Positions 42,833-52,305 of a DNA stretch of 64,000 nucleotides are shown here, piece after piece; within the stretch, counting starts at the first letter, position 1, and every line of letters starts with the position of its first letter. Where the stretch lies: contig CADBDH010000010.1 of NCBI GenBank assembly GCA_902793405.1, positions 1 through 64,000 of the forward strand, in the 5' to 3' direction. A program made the translations under genes and the position numbers. The notes beneath the pieces are model-generated. The model worked only from the letters and a program-made list of their open reading frames with translations, was not told the DNA's origin and did not search any database. The DNA is from an uncultured Bacteroidales bacterium (GTDB lineage: Bacteria > Bacteroidota > Bacteroidia > Bacteroidales > Muribaculaceae).

Positions 42833-43160
42833 TATTAATGTCCAGTAAAAAGCTCCTTTAGGAGCGTCCACGGCATAGTGAGGGGTAACCCCTGCAGCAA
42901 TTTAAGCCACTTGTCTTAGCCCCATCGGGGCGGCACCAAAGCCTTGATACACAGCGTGTCGCCACTAACGTGGCTAATAATCATGCGTGGCGCTCATTCG
43001 CAGGGGTTCCGCTACGCTACACCCCTGCCTATACCCTGTCAGCTCTACGAACTTAAAAGTATGCCTCTTTTGTAAATCCGCCATTAAGGTGATGATATTC
43101 AGTTGTTTGTTGAGCTTTGTATATTGTTTGCCGTGCTCCTTGATTTTATTATATCAATGT
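42819..43160. mobile_element. Structured non-coding insert flanked by 23-bp direct repeats
   Basis: CCTTGATTTTATTATATTAATG occurs at 42819-42840 and, with one change, at 43138-43159, 319 bases apart. The DNA between has several self-complementary blocks: GCTCCTTTAGGAGC (42853-42866), AGGGGTAACCCCT (42880-42892), GCCCCATCGGGGC (42919-42931) and CAGGGGTTCC...ACCCCTG (43001-43027). No open frame with family features. It may be a non-autonomous element or a decayed repeat cassette; the direct repeats duplicate the tail of the upstream terminator. Confidence 0.45.
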
Positions 43161-43203
43161 GAATTCGACGAAAATAAAGTACTGATATTCAACCCATCAT
43201 TAT

Positions 43204-43228
43204 GTAGAGACGCAAAATTTTGCGTCTC
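43204..43228. repeat. GTAGAGACGCAA palindromic repeat, copy 2
   Basis: TAGAGACGCAAAA and TTTTGCGTCTC; same element as at 16047-16071. A half copy (GGAGACGCAAGATTTTG) follows at 43258-43274. The remaining 43229-43420 has no gene. Confidence 0.75.
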
Positions 43229-43420
43229 AAGGGTAACGGTTGGTAATGTTTAACGATTGGAGACGCAAGATTTTGGATAAATTTGGCGGCACCTCAATCA
43301 TCGATGCAAGGCTAGCATCATGGTGCTCTGTTTGCACAAGTTTTGCATCTCTGCTGACCATCTGGTGGCTAACTCACGTTGTTTGAGAATATGGTCGATG
43401 ATTGGGGGGTGGAAGGAAAG

Positions 43421-43449
43421 AGGCGGTGCCCTGGTGTAGGGCGCCGCCT
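43421..43449 (-). terminator. Terminator of the anchor-J protein gene
   Basis: AGGCGGCGCCCT and AGGGCACCGCCT (minus strand) pair around a 5-base loop with one wobble, followed by CTTTCCTTCC. Confidence 0.75.
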
Positions 43450-43485
43450 CGGTGATTAGGTTGTTAAAGCTTGTAGCTTAATGGG

Positions 43486-45075
43486 TTACTTGATGATGAT
43501 CTTCATGCCGTTGTGGATGTAGATGCCAGCGGGCAAGTTAGCGGGATTCATCTTCTGACCCATCAGGTTGTAGTAGTTGTTGTCGCCCTTAACTTCGGTA
43601 ACGATCTCGTCGATCGAGGTCTTGGTCTTGGTGGTGAAGATGCAGGAAGGTGTCCAGTCGCTCTCGCCATACTCGTTAACGGCCATTACCTGTACCTCGT
43701 AGGTAGTCTCGGGAACCAGACCGGTGATGAGGTAGTCGGTCGAGGTGATGCCGTCAACATAGATCCATTCTGCTTCCTCAACGGGCTCGGGCATCTCGCC
43801 AATGAGCACATCGTCGATGTTCAGGCGGAACATGTCAGAAATGTTGTAGTGACGGAATGCGATGTAGCCCTCCATGCCCTCATATTCGCTCAAGTCAACG
43901 GTGTACTGCTGGATGGGACTGGTTGCGGTGATGTCCTCAGTCAGCTTCACGAAGTTGTCAGGATTGCTGGGATCGCCGGTGCATACATACACTGCGAATA
44001 CCTCACCAGCCCAGCTGGGATCCTGGCCTGCTGCATAGAACGACATGCTGGCGGGGAAGGTTACCTTGGGCGTGATGAGCCAGTTGTCGGGATAGAGAGG
44101 TACACTTTGATAGCTGGCCGATGTAGCGCACTTGGTGCCATTGAGACGGATGCCGTCACCGGTATCATCATATCCGGCTGCAATGGGGTCCCAAACGAAC
44201 CAGTCGTTGTAGTCACCATCGGCATCGATAGTGGTCCAACCCTCGGGCAGGAGATTGTTCTCGCAAGCCTCAAAGTCCTCGAAGAAGCCAGTAGCCTCGG
44301 GCTGCGGGGTGTAAACGCGATAGCGCAGGCACCATTCGCTGTCATCCTCGTCGGTCCACAGTACAGCACCACTCTTCTGGCCGGGTTCAACGGTTACATC
44401 CTGGGGGGTGGTGGGCATGGGAACATCAGTTCCTATCGTGATGTAGTCAACCAGGATACGGAACATATCGTAGCAGTCATAGTGACGGATAGCGAAGCAA
44501 CCTACAGCACCACCATAAGCGCTCAGGTCGAAGGTGTGCTCTTCCCATGCAGTACCGGGAATGATGAATTCTGAAATAGGCACGAAGCATTCCTCGATAT
44601 TGTCAAAGTCAACTTCGCCAACGCAAACATAAACCTTGATCTTATCGGGATAAGAAGACAAGTAGTTCTCGGTGAAAATCGACAATGTGCCCTCGAGATT
44701 TACTTCGGGCGAAATCAGCCAGTTGTCGGGAGTTAGACCTTCTCCGCCATAGTAGCTGCGCGAAGTCAAGCTGTAGTCACCGCCATTGCAGCTGTAGTAA
44801 TCGTCAACCTCCCAGCCATAGCCATCGTTATCGGCATCATAGCTTAACCAGCCCTCGTACGAGGCGTCGGACTCGAAGTCCCATAAGATCTTGCCGGCCC
44901 TGGTCTTCTCGGTAAAGACACGAGGAGTTGAAGCGTCCCAAGCAGGGAGCGGGGTAATCTTAGTCGTCTTCTCACGGTCAGCAACCGACCTCATGTCCTC
45001 TGACTTGTTAGCAACATTCTGGGCCAATACCGGCAGTGCCAGTGCAGCCATCAAGAGTAAAACTAATTTTTTCAT
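43486..45075 (-). CDS. Secreted protein with two choice-of-anchor-J (MAM-like) domains
   Basis: 529 residues. Signal peptide MKKLVLLLMAALALPVLA. Two similar jelly-roll-like domains (about 60-215: ILWDFESDASYEGWLSYDADN and LTPDNWLISPEV; about 265-425: FFEDFEACENNLLPEGWTT and LYPDNWLITPKV), each closing with an AIRHY/AFRHY...MFRxxxDxxxIG strand. A fibronectin type III-like part follows (TEVTYEV region), then a C-terminal ~30-residue tail (YYNLMGQKMNPANLPAG...) of the short sorting-like type also seen at 16399-17640. Probably a surface or secreted adhesin or protease accessory; no catalytic motif. Confidence 0.82.
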   Translation of the reverse strand: MKKLVLLLMAALALPVLAQNVANKSEDMRSVADREKTTKITPLPAWDASTPRVFTEKTRAGKILWDFESDASYEGWLSYDADNDGYGWEVDDYYSCNGGDYSLTSRSYYGGEGLTPDNWLISPEVNLEGTLSIFTENYLSSYPDKIKVYVCVGEVDFDNIEECFVPISEFIIPGTAWEEHTFDLSAYGGAVGCFAIRHYDCYDMFRILVDYITIGTDVPMPTTPQDVTVEPGQKSGAVLWTDEDDSEWCLRYRVYTPQPEATGFFEDFEACENNLLPEGWTTIDADGDYNDWFVWDPIAAGYDDTGDGIRLNGTKCATSASYQSVPLYPDNWLITPKVTFPASMSFYAAGQDPSWAGEVFAVYVCTGDPSNPDNFVKLTEDITATSPIQQYTVDLSEYEGMEGYIAFRHYNISDMFRLNIDDVLIGEMPEPVEEAEWIYVDGITSTDYLITGLVPETTYEVQVMAVNEYGESDWTPSCIFTTKTKTSIDEIVTEVKGDNNYYNLMGQKMNPANLPAGIYIHNGMKIIIK

Positions 45076-45129
45076 AAGCTAATGTAATTAATGGTTAAAC
45101 AAAAAGCATAATTTGCATGATTTTGCCTG

Positions 45130-45161
45130 CAAATTTATCACAAATATTTTAAAATTACAAA
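45130..45161 (-). promoter_or_regulatory. Promoter of the anchor-J protein gene
   Basis: Minus-strand TTTG (45161-45158), 20 bases, TAAATTTG (45137-45130); leader about 50 nt. Confidence 0.75.
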
Positions 45162-45317
45162 TAATTTGACCACAAAAAGCAGAAAAACATGAACAACTGT
45201 CAAAAGCCCCCAAAACGCTAGAATGCCTCGTCCGCAACGCCAATAATCAGTCATTGCGTAAGTTATCTCTAATAAGAACAGCCAGCTGATCGAAAAAAAT
45301 GGGTCGGTTTTTAATAG

Positions 45318-47651
45318 TTAGAAGGGGTAGCCGACAGAGAAGTGGAACTCGCTGTCGCGTTTGAATTTGGGGTGCAACAGGGGCCAATGTTCCTGGCCGC
45401 TGGCGGGATTGTGGGCTTTCATACCCATATCGACACGGACTAGGAAGTACTTGAAGTCCAAGCGGATACCGGCGCCATAGGATGCGGCAATCTGCTCATA
45501 GAATTTATTGAACTTGAACACGCCTCCCGGCTGGTCGCTGTAGTCCTTGATGGTCCAGATGTTGCCCGCGTCGAGGAACAGGCCCAACTCAACGACCCAG
45601 AAGAGCTTGGCGCGGTATTCCATGTTGACGTCAAAACGGATGTCACCGCACTGGATGATGAAGTCTTCCAGCTTGTTGGTGCCGTTGAAGCTGCCAGGGC
45701 CCAGGGTGCGAACGCCCCAGCCGCGCACGCTGTTGGCGCCACCGCTGTAGAATCGTTTCTCGAAGGGCAGCACGTCGCTGTTGCCGTAGGGGACGGCTAC
45801 GCCAGCACCCACGTGGAAGGCGATACTCTGGCGATTGTCGATATAGTGGGTAAAGGCATAATCGGCGTCGGCCTTGACATACTGTGAATAGCGGATGCCC
45901 AGTGCCTTGTAGCTGCCATCATCACTGGCCTTTTGCCGTAAGAGATGTGACAGGCCGTAGAGCAGGTTGCCCGCTGTCTCGGCATTGACGCGGATGGTGT
46001 ACATGTCACGCTGGAAACGTCCCATCTGCAGGACGTTCATCTCGGCCTTGTTGGTGCGGTAAAAGCTGTAGCCCATGCGCATAATCAAGTGGTCGCGGTA
46101 ACTGTTGTACAGCAGCGGATTGGTAATTCGCTCAAAAAACTCGTCATTGGACTTGGGCACACTGATGACGCTCAAGTCCACCAGTGTCAACGTGTGGGCC
46201 ATGCGGCGGCTGCGCTCGGTCCACTGGTATCGCCACGCCCCGCCGGCAATGATGCGCGTGTAATCGGGACGCGCCTGGTAGTCGAAGTTGACGGCAAATG
46301 TCGTCGAGGCCTGTATCTTTTGCTTGAAGGAACGGTGCAGGAAGGGTGCCATGAACTTGGGGAAGGTGATGCCCAGTTCGGTCGAGTACTCGCTGTAATT
46401 GTTATTGATCAGACCACTCAGATTGCCCGAGAGACTCTCATAGGAAACCCTTCCCTTGGCACTCAGCACCTCGGCTCCCTTGAAGATGTTGCGGTGCTCA
46501 TAGTCCAACCCCACACCGAAGCCCAAGTCGCCCTCGCTATTGGTACCCTCGAGCGATACCGACACCGTCTGTGACTTGTCGGGCTGCAACAGCACATAGG
46601 CATCGACCATGAGCACGCCGTCCACCTTGCCCAGTGGACGCACGTCGATGTTGATCTGCTTGAGGATGTTCAAGCGCCCCAGGGCGCGATAGGTGCGGGT
46701 GATGGCCTCGGCATTGTAGAGCTGTCCGGGCTCGATGTGGTTGGCCTCGTCCAGCACGTCCAGCCTGAGGTAACGCTCCCCGCCCTCGATGACCTTAACG
46801 CCGCTAGGCATCGTCACCACTTCCATGCCTTCAAAGCCGTCATGCATCTCTACCGGGTCATAGTTGGTCACATAGACCACATCGCGCACGTAGAAAGGCT
46901 CGTGATCGGTATAATAGGGCATGCGGTCGTTGCGGTAGGGGTCACGGCTGTTGAGTGTCAGGTCAACAGCGTGGGAGTTGGCAGCCGTGTCGGCAATAAA
47001 GGTGATATACTCCTTGTTGAAGGCATAATAGCCGTGGTTGCGCAGATTCTCGGTAATGCCTTGCCGCCACTCATCCAGGCGGTTATAGTTGAGCAGGTCG
47101 CCCTGGCGCACCGTAAAATGGGCCGAGTCGGCCAAGATGATTTCGCGCAGGTCCTCGTCGGGGATTTCGTAGTCGATTGAGCGGATATAATAGGGCTCAC
47201 CCAGCGTGATGTCATAGTTGACCCGAGCCTTGCGTTTCACGCTATCGGCATCCACTTGATAGGTGACCTTATTATTCATGAAGCCGCGGTTGCTCAGGGC
47301 CATATGCAACTGGTCGGCACTGGCAACGGTGAGCGCGCTGTCATAGATGACGGGCGGCGTGCCCACACGCTGAATCCAGCGATTGAACCACTTGGTGGAA
47401 TCCTTGCCCGAGATGTTGTAAAAAGCCAGCTGCAGCTTGAGTCCGCCCAGCACGCGATGGTTGGCGTTCTGGCGCAGGTAATTGTAGAGTTGCGTTTTCT
47501 CTACATCCTTGTGGGGGTCGGCAACGTTGATGTTGACCTTGTCGAGCAACAACCTGCCCTGCGGCACATGCTTGGTCGAACTGCACGCCGTCATCACCGC
47601 CACCAGGACGATGATGACGAGCATCACCACACTATGTACCCATCTCCTCAC
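45318..47651 (-). CDS. tamL: TamL-type outer-membrane assembly lipoprotein (BamA/TamA family)
   Basis: 777 residues. Lipobox VMTAC (Cys 23), as in the Bacteroidota lipoprotein form of TamA. POTRA-like repeats occupy about 30-370 (e.g. VNINVADPHKDVEKTQLYNYL, IRSIDYEIPDEDL), and a 16-strand barrel follows. Lid-lock motif FYSGGANSVRGWGVRTLGPG is present; the last strand ends in FHFSVGYPF. TamA/TamL with TamB moves phospholipid or assembles outer-membrane proteins; no tamB is adjacent. It follows the TPR gene by 37 bases, part of which is a period-7 repeat (47668-47693). Confidence 0.88.
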   Translation of the reverse strand: MRRWVHSVVMLVIIVLVAVMTACSSTKHVPQGRLLLDKVNINVADPHKDVEKTQLYNYLRQNANHRVLGGLKLQLAFYNISGKDSTKWFNRWIQRVGTPPVIYDSALTVASADQLHMALSNRGFMNNKVTYQVDADSVKRKARVNYDITLGEPYYIRSIDYEIPDEDLREIILADSAHFTVRQGDLLNYNRLDEWRQGITENLRNHGYYAFNKEYITFIADTAANSHAVDLTLNSRDPYRNDRMPYYTDHEPFYVRDVVYVTNYDPVEMHDGFEGMEVVTMPSGVKVIEGGERYLRLDVLDEANHIEPGQLYNAEAITRTYRALGRLNILKQINIDVRPLGKVDGVLMVDAYVLLQPDKSQTVSVSLEGTNSEGDLGFGVGLDYEHRNIFKGAEVLSAKGRVSYESLSGNLSGLINNNYSEYSTELGITFPKFMAPFLHRSFKQKIQASTTFAVNFDYQARPDYTRIIAGGAWRYQWTERSRRMAHTLTLVDLSVISVPKSNDEFFERITNPLLYNSYRDHLIMRMGYSFYRTNKAEMNVLQMGRFQRDMYTIRVNAETAGNLLYGLSHLLRQKASDDGSYKALGIRYSQYVKADADYAFTHYIDNRQSIAFHVGAGVAVPYGNSDVLPFEKRFYSGGANSVRGWGVRTLGPGSFNGTNKLEDFIIQCGDIRFDVNMEYRAKLFWVVELGLFLDAGNIWTIKDYSDQPGGVFKFNKFYEQIAASYGAGIRLDFKYFLVRVDMGMKAHNPASGQEHWPLLHPKFKRDSEFHFSVGYPF

Positions 47652-47667
47652 ACCAAAAGGTAATGTC

Positions 47668-47693
47668 CTAAGACCTAAAGCCTAAAGCCTAAT
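47668..47693. repeat. Short heptameric array, RCCTAAA
   Basis: ACCTAAA, GCCTAAA, GCCTAAT: three to four units between the TPR stop (inside the array) and the tamL start. Confidence 0.6.
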
Positions 47694-49296
47694 AAGCCTC
47701 CACAAAATTACGCTGAGCTTTCTCGACGAGCAGATCAAAGCCCGGCTCACCGCGCAACGACTTGAGGTTGACAGGCGACAGCTCGTCATACTGCAACCTG
47801 TAACGGCTTCCATAGCCCTGGTTTATAGCCTTCTGCAGATACTCCATGGCCTTGTAGTTATCGCCACGCAGTGCCATAAAGACGGCTGCATAGTAGAAGT
47901 TCTCACCGCCCGGCTGATTGACCGATGTCACTTGCTGGAGCCAGCGCAGGGCATCGTTGTCACGGCCCAATTCACTCAGGCCAATACCCTTGAGGTCATA
48001 GACATCATCACTCAATCGGCTCATGATATTATAGTCCTTAACGGCAAGTTTCAGATTGTCCATCCGCTTCAGCAACTGGGCGCGGGCCAGCAGGGCCTCG
48101 GCATTGCCGGGCTCATTGGCCACAGCGGCATTCAGGTAGCCCAGGGCATCCTTGTCTTTGCCTTGACCCGACAGCAACGCAGCCTTGGCAACGAGCATGG
48201 GCACATACTGCGGTGCAATCGCCGAGCAGCGGTTCAACACCTCCATGGCAGTATCGTAATGGCCACCGTCGCCCACGTTAAACTCGGCAAGAGCCTTCAT
48301 CAGGTAATACTCGGGCTGTGACGGGTCACGGTTCAAGGCCTGGTCGGCAGCCACCAGAGCCTCGTCATAGCGGGCCAGCTCTAGGTAGCACTTGGCCAGG
48401 TTATAATAGACGGTGTGGTTGTCATACAGGCCATTGCGCTTGATGATATTGAGGTCGCGCAGCGCCTGGCCATAGCGCGAATGGTCGATGGCGATATTGG
48501 CTCGCAGGTAACGGTACATGCCGCCCATATCGGGGCTCATGTCGGCCATAGTGGCCAGCGAGTTCATCACGGCGTCGTAGTGTGTATCACTCAGGTCGAA
48601 AAGGCTCTGGGCCGCATTGCCGCCATCACCCACGGTCATGCCTTGCATCAGGTCCCTTACCGCAGCATTGATGTCGCCCTGACGGGCATAGATGTCGGCA
48701 CGGTTGACAAAGACCTGAGGCTCGACACGGAAGAGTTCTACCGCCTTGGTCACATTTTCGAGGGCGGCCTTGGCATTGCCACGGGCCTGCTCCACTTGAG
48801 CCATGCCGTACATCGCGTCATAGTTCATCGGCTCGGCACGCAGGATGGTCTTGAAAGCCTTCTCGGCGGCATTGAGGTTGCCGGCCTTGAGGTTTGCCTT
48901 GGCAATCATGTCGGTACATGCCAGCGATTTGGGCTGCAGTTCCTGAGCCAGACGCAAGTCGGCCAACTCGCTCGTGTAGTCGTGGCGGGCATCGCTGATG
49001 CGTGCACGCAGGATGTATTCGTCAAAGCGCAACTCATTGTCCGTCTTGGGCGTGATCAGCATCGCCTGGTTCACGTCGGCAATGGCAGCGTTGTATTCAC
49101 CGTTATAATAGTGCTGGTAGGCACGGGCGAACATGGTATTATAGTCGTTGGGGTCCTGAGCGAGTTTTTCGTCATAGACTTTCATCACCGCGTCGGTGAT
49201 TTTGTCCCTGAGCACGGGGTCGCTGCTCTGGGCCACAGCGGTCATCGCACACATGACGGCGATGAGCAGGATAATGAACTGTCTTGTATGATTCAT
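47689..49296 (-). CDS. Exported TPR-repeat protein
   Basis: 535 residues from the ATG at 49296 (MNHTRQFIILLIAVMCAMTAVAQ, signal peptide); the reading frame begins seven codons earlier without adding a signal. The rest is tetratricopeptide repeats, about 12-14 helical pairs (YNTMFARAYQHYYNGEYNAA, HTVYYNLAKCYLELARYDEA). It lies between kdsA and tamL on the same strand with 27- and 37-base gaps, so it may be a periplasmic scaffold for the outer-membrane assembly protein; that link is inference. Confidence 0.8.
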   Translation of the reverse strand: MNHTRQFIILLIAVMCAMTAVAQSSDPVLRDKITDAVMKVYDEKLAQDPNDYNTMFARAYQHYYNGEYNAAIADVNQAMLITPKTDNELRFDEYILRARISDARHDYTSELADLRLAQELQPKSLACTDMIAKANLKAGNLNAAEKAFKTILRAEPMNYDAMYGMAQVEQARGNAKAALENVTKAVELFRVEPQVFVNRADIYARQGDINAAVRDLMQGMTVGDGGNAAQSLFDLSDTHYDAVMNSLATMADMSPDMGGMYRYLRANIAIDHSRYGQALRDLNIIKRNGLYDNHTVYYNLAKCYLELARYDEALVAADQALNRDPSQPEYYLMKALAEFNVGDGGHYDTAMEVLNRCSAIAPQYVPMLVAKAALLSGQGKDKDALGYLNAAVANEPGNAEALLARAQLLKRMDNLKLAVKDYNIMSRLSDDVYDLKGIGLSELGRDNDALRWLQQVTSVNQPGGENFYYAAVFMALRGDNYKAMEYLQKAINQGYGSRYRLQYDELSPVNLKSLRGEPGFDLLVEKAQRNFVEAY

Positions 49297-49323
49297 AATG
49301 CAAGTGGTTATAGGCAATAACTG

Positions 49324-50145
49324 TTACAGTTTGTTGTCAATTCTGATGATGGTCTCACGCAGCTGGGTCAAGCGGGAAAGCAAGCCCTCGAGCAAGTCCA
49401 GACGCAGCATGTTGGCACCGTCGCTCTTGGCCACCGAGGGGTCCTGGTGGGTTTCCAGGAACAGGCCATCGGCGCCGGCAGCAATGGCTGCACGCGCCAT
49501 CGTCTCGATGAGTTCAGGACGTCCACCGGTCACTCCCCCACCCTGATTGGGCTGCTGCAGCGAGTGGGTGACATCGACGATGACGGGAGCAAACGCCTGC
49601 ATCACAGGCACACCCCTGAAGTCCACTACCAAGTCCTGATAACCGAATGTGGTACCGCGCTCGGTGATGGCCACATCGTCATTACCGGCGTCACGCACCT
49701 TTTGCACGGCAAAGCGCATCGATTCGGGAGCCAGGAACTGACCCTTCTTGATGTTCACCATGCGGCCCGTGTGGGCAGCAGCGACCAGCAGCTCGGTCTG
49801 GCGGCACAGGAAGGCCGGAATCTGCAGCACATCAACGTACTCGGCAGCGATATCGGCCTCGACGGGCTCGTGGATGTCGGTCACTACGGGTATCTTAAAA
49901 GTCTCACCCACCTTGCGCAGGATGCGCAGCGCTTTCTCGTCACCGATGCCGGTGAACGAATCCATGCGCGAGCGGTTGGCCTTGCGGTAACTGCCCTTGA
50001 ACACGTAAGGGATATTCAGCGCCTGGGTAATCTTCATCGCCTTTTCGGCAATGTCGAGTGCCATCTCTTCGCCCTCAATCACACAAGGGCCGGCCAGCAG
50101 GAAGAAATTGTGCTTTGGCGATGCCAATAATTCTTTTATCATCAT
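49324..50145 (-). CDS. kdsA: 3-deoxy-8-phosphooctulonate synthase
   Basis: 273 residues, normal for KdsA. It condenses arabinose 5-phosphate with phosphoenolpyruvate to Kdo 8-phosphate for the lipopolysaccharide inner core. Motifs: LAGPCVIEGE (the Cys points to the metal-dependent class), FKGSYRKANRSR, LQIPAFLCRQTELL, KKGQFLAP and THSLQQPNQGGGVTGGRPELI. It starts 20 bases after the rsmE stop and precedes the TPR gene by 27 bases. Confidence 0.96.
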   Translation of the reverse strand: MMIKELLASPKHNFFLLAGPCVIEGEEMALDIAEKAMKITQALNIPYVFKGSYRKANRSRMDSFTGIGDEKALRILRKVGETFKIPVVTDIHEPVEADIAAEYVDVLQIPAFLCRQTELLVAAAHTGRMVNIKKGQFLAPESMRFAVQKVRDAGNDDVAITERGTTFGYQDLVVDFRGVPVMQAFAPVIVDVTHSLQQPNQGGGVTGGRPELIETMARAAIAAGADGLFLETHQDPSVAKSDGANMLRLDLLEGLLSRLTQLRETIIRIDNKL

Positions 50146-50165
50146 TTCGTCTATATTTTTAAACC

Positions 50166-50894
50166 TTAAACTTTACACTTCGCGCTTTGGTCCAAAGCGT
50201 GAATAAAGGCTACCGCCATCAGTCCGGCGGTCTCGGTGCGCAGGCGGCTATCGCCCAGTGTCACAGGGACAAAGCCGGCAGCAGTGGCAGCCTGCACCTC
50301 CTCGGGGCTGAAGTCGCCCTCGGGGCCGATGAGCACCATCACGTCGGTGCCCGGCCGATAGGCTCCGGCCAGCGTCTGTCGCTGCTCTCGAGGCAACAGC
50401 GCATCACAATAGGCGATGCAGCGCGTGCCCTCAAAGGGTTGGTTGACCACCTGCTCGACAGGGGTCATCTCGTCGAGCCGGGGCAGGGTCGCCTTGAGCG
50501 ACTGTTTCATGGCCGACACCATGATTTTCTTCAAGCGCTCGGTCTTCAGTACCGTGCGCTCGCTGTTGTGGCAGCGCAGCGGGATGATGCGGTCCACGCC
50601 CATCTCCACACATTTCTCGGCAAGCCACTCGATGCGGTCCAGATTCTTGGTGGGCGCAATGGCCAGCACAATCCGGTGTCCCCAGTGCGGTGTCTGCACC
50701 TCCTTGTCCAGCACCTCGATGGCACACCGTTTGGGATGCGCCATCGTGATGCGGCAAGTGTATAGGGTTCCGTTTCCGTCCACCACCTCGATGGTGTCGC
50801 CCTCAGCCATGCGTAGCACCTTGACGCAGTGCTTGGAATCCTCCTCGCCCAGCGTCAATGTGTCGGCTATGTCGGGACAATAGAAACGGTGCAT
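50166..50894 (-). CDS. rsmE: 16S rRNA (uracil-1498-N3)-methyltransferase
   Basis: 242 residues. N-terminal PUA-like part (MHRFYCPDIADTLTLGEEDSKHCVKVLRM), then a SPOUT methyltransferase domain with the knot motifs VLIGPEGDFSPEEV and LGDSRLRTETAGL. It methylates U1498 of 16S rRNA. Its leader is a heptamer array. In line with the nucleoside permease upstream and kdsA downstream. Confidence 0.95.
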   Translation of the reverse strand: MHRFYCPDIADTLTLGEEDSKHCVKVLRMAEGDTIEVVDGNGTLYTCRITMAHPKRCAIEVLDKEVQTPHWGHRIVLAIAPTKNLDRIEWLAEKCVEMGVDRIIPLRCHNSERTVLKTERLKKIMVSAMKQSLKATLPRLDEMTPVEQVVNQPFEGTRCIAYCDALLPREQRQTLAGAYRPGTDVMVLIGPEGDFSPEEVQAATAAGFVPVTLGDSRLRTETAGLMAVAFIHALDQSAKCKV

Positions 50895-50895
50895 T

Positions 50896-50937
50896 TTTAG
50901 TTTTTAGTCCTTAGTTGTTAGTCCTTAGTTTTTAGCG
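50896..50937. repeat. Heptameric repeat array before rsmE
   Basis: TAGTTTT, TAGTCCT, TAGTTGT, TAGTCCT, TAGTTTT units starting two to three bases from the rsmE ATG (minus strand, where they read ACTAA). Confidence 0.85.
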
Positions 50938-50951
50938 AACTGTCAACTGTA

Positions 50952-52277
50952 TCATTTTTTGTCTTCGCGCACGTGCTTGTACTTGAACAGGAACATGAAC
51001 GAAACGGCTACCACCAGGGCAAACGTAGCGAAGATGTACCATGCGGTGCTCCAGCTCGTTGCTGTGTTGCCCACCAGGAAGCCGTCCTCGGTCCAGTGGC
51101 ACAGGCTGTTGACGATGGCACCGGCTGCCAGCGTACCGATGGTGGCACCCAGGCCGTTGGTCATCAGCATGAACAGACCCTGGGCCGATGCCTTGACGTC
51201 GGGAGCGCACTCCTTGTCGACAAAGATACCGCCCGAGACGTTGAAGAAGTCGAACGCAACGCCATAGACCAGACACGACATCACAATCAGGATGACACCC
51301 GGGAATGCGGGATTGCCGGCACCGAAGAAGCCGAACCTTAATACCCAGGCAAACATGGCGATCAACATCACCACCTTGATGCCGTAACGTTTCAGGAAGA
51401 ACGGGATCAGCAGGATGCACAGGGCCTCGGCAATCTGCGAGAGCGACACGAGCATGGTGGCGTTGTTGGCGCCGAAGGTGTCGGCCATCGCGGGATCACT
51501 TTTGAAGTGGGTCAGATAGGGAGTGGCAAAGCCATTGGTCACCTGCAGGGACATACCCAGCATAGCCGAGAAAATGAAGAACATGGCCATCTTCTTGGTC
51601 TTGAACAGCTTGAAGGCACTCAAGCCCAGCTGCTCGGCCAGCGACTGCGACTCCTTCTTGACCAGCTTGCACTCGGGCAAGGTGAAGCAGTACAGGAACA
51701 GCACCAAGCTCAACAGGCCCGATACCACAAACTGCATGTAGGTGTACTGGAACTTGTCGGCACTCTCACCCAGTGTGAAACCGAAGCTGCCGCCCTCAAG
51801 CACAGCGCAGTTGACAAACCACATCGTGCAGATGAAGCCGATGGTGCCAAACACGCGGATGGGCGGGAAGTCCTTCTCGGTGTCCATGCCGTTTTCCTTG
51901 AGGATGGTGAACGCGGCAGTGTTGGACAATGCCAGCGTGGGCATGTAGAATGCTACACTCAAGGTATAGATGGTGATGAATGCCACCTTGTCGGGCATCG
52001 GATTGGTCATGCCCATGTAGGCCAATGCGAGCATCGCCATACCGGCAATCAGATGGCAGATGCCCAGCAGACGCTGGGGCTGGATATACTTGTCGGCAAC
52101 AATACCCATCAGGGTGGGCATAAAGATCGACACGATACCCTGGATGGCATAGAACCAAGAAATCTCGGCACCCATGCCGGCACGTCCCAGATAGTTGCCC
52201 ATGCAGGTCAGGTAAGCTCCCCACACGGCGAACTCCAGGAAATTCATCACAATGAGTCTTAACTTCAAATTCTTCAT
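50952..52277 (-). CDS. nupG: Nucleoside:H+ symporter (NupG-type MFS permease)
   Basis: 441 residues with 12 predicted helices. N terminus LRLIVMNFLEFAVWGAYLTCMGNY matches nucleoside permeases of the NHS family (NupG, XapB); QGIVSIFMPTLMGIVADKYI is the conserved loop after helix 2, and the second half has VMSCLVYGVAFDFFNVSGG. It imports nucleosides across the inner membrane. Expressed from one or more repeated promoter boxes just upstream. It leads a likely operon with rsmE, kdsA, the TPR gene and tamL. Confidence 0.9.
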   Translation of the reverse strand: MKNLKLRLIVMNFLEFAVWGAYLTCMGNYLGRAGMGAEISWFYAIQGIVSIFMPTLMGIVADKYIQPQRLLGICHLIAGMAMLALAYMGMTNPMPDKVAFITIYTLSVAFYMPTLALSNTAAFTILKENGMDTEKDFPPIRVFGTIGFICTMWFVNCAVLEGGSFGFTLGESADKFQYTYMQFVVSGLLSLVLFLYCFTLPECKLVKKESQSLAEQLGLSAFKLFKTKKMAMFFIFSAMLGMSLQVTNGFATPYLTHFKSDPAMADTFGANNATMLVSLSQIAEALCILLIPFFLKRYGIKVVMLIAMFAWVLRFGFFGAGNPAFPGVILIVMSCLVYGVAFDFFNVSGGIFVDKECAPDVKASAQGLFMLMTNGLGATIGTLAAGAIVNSLCHWTEDGFLVGNTATSWSTAWYIFATFALVVAVSFMFLFKYKHVREDKK

Positions 52278-52305
52278 AAGATATCCTATTATTAATGTTT
52301 AATTG

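Noticed and set aside
42819-43160. Direct repeats as phage or integrative-element att sites
   Set aside because: Only ~320 bp between them, no integrase, no tRNA target; kept only as a small non-coding insert.
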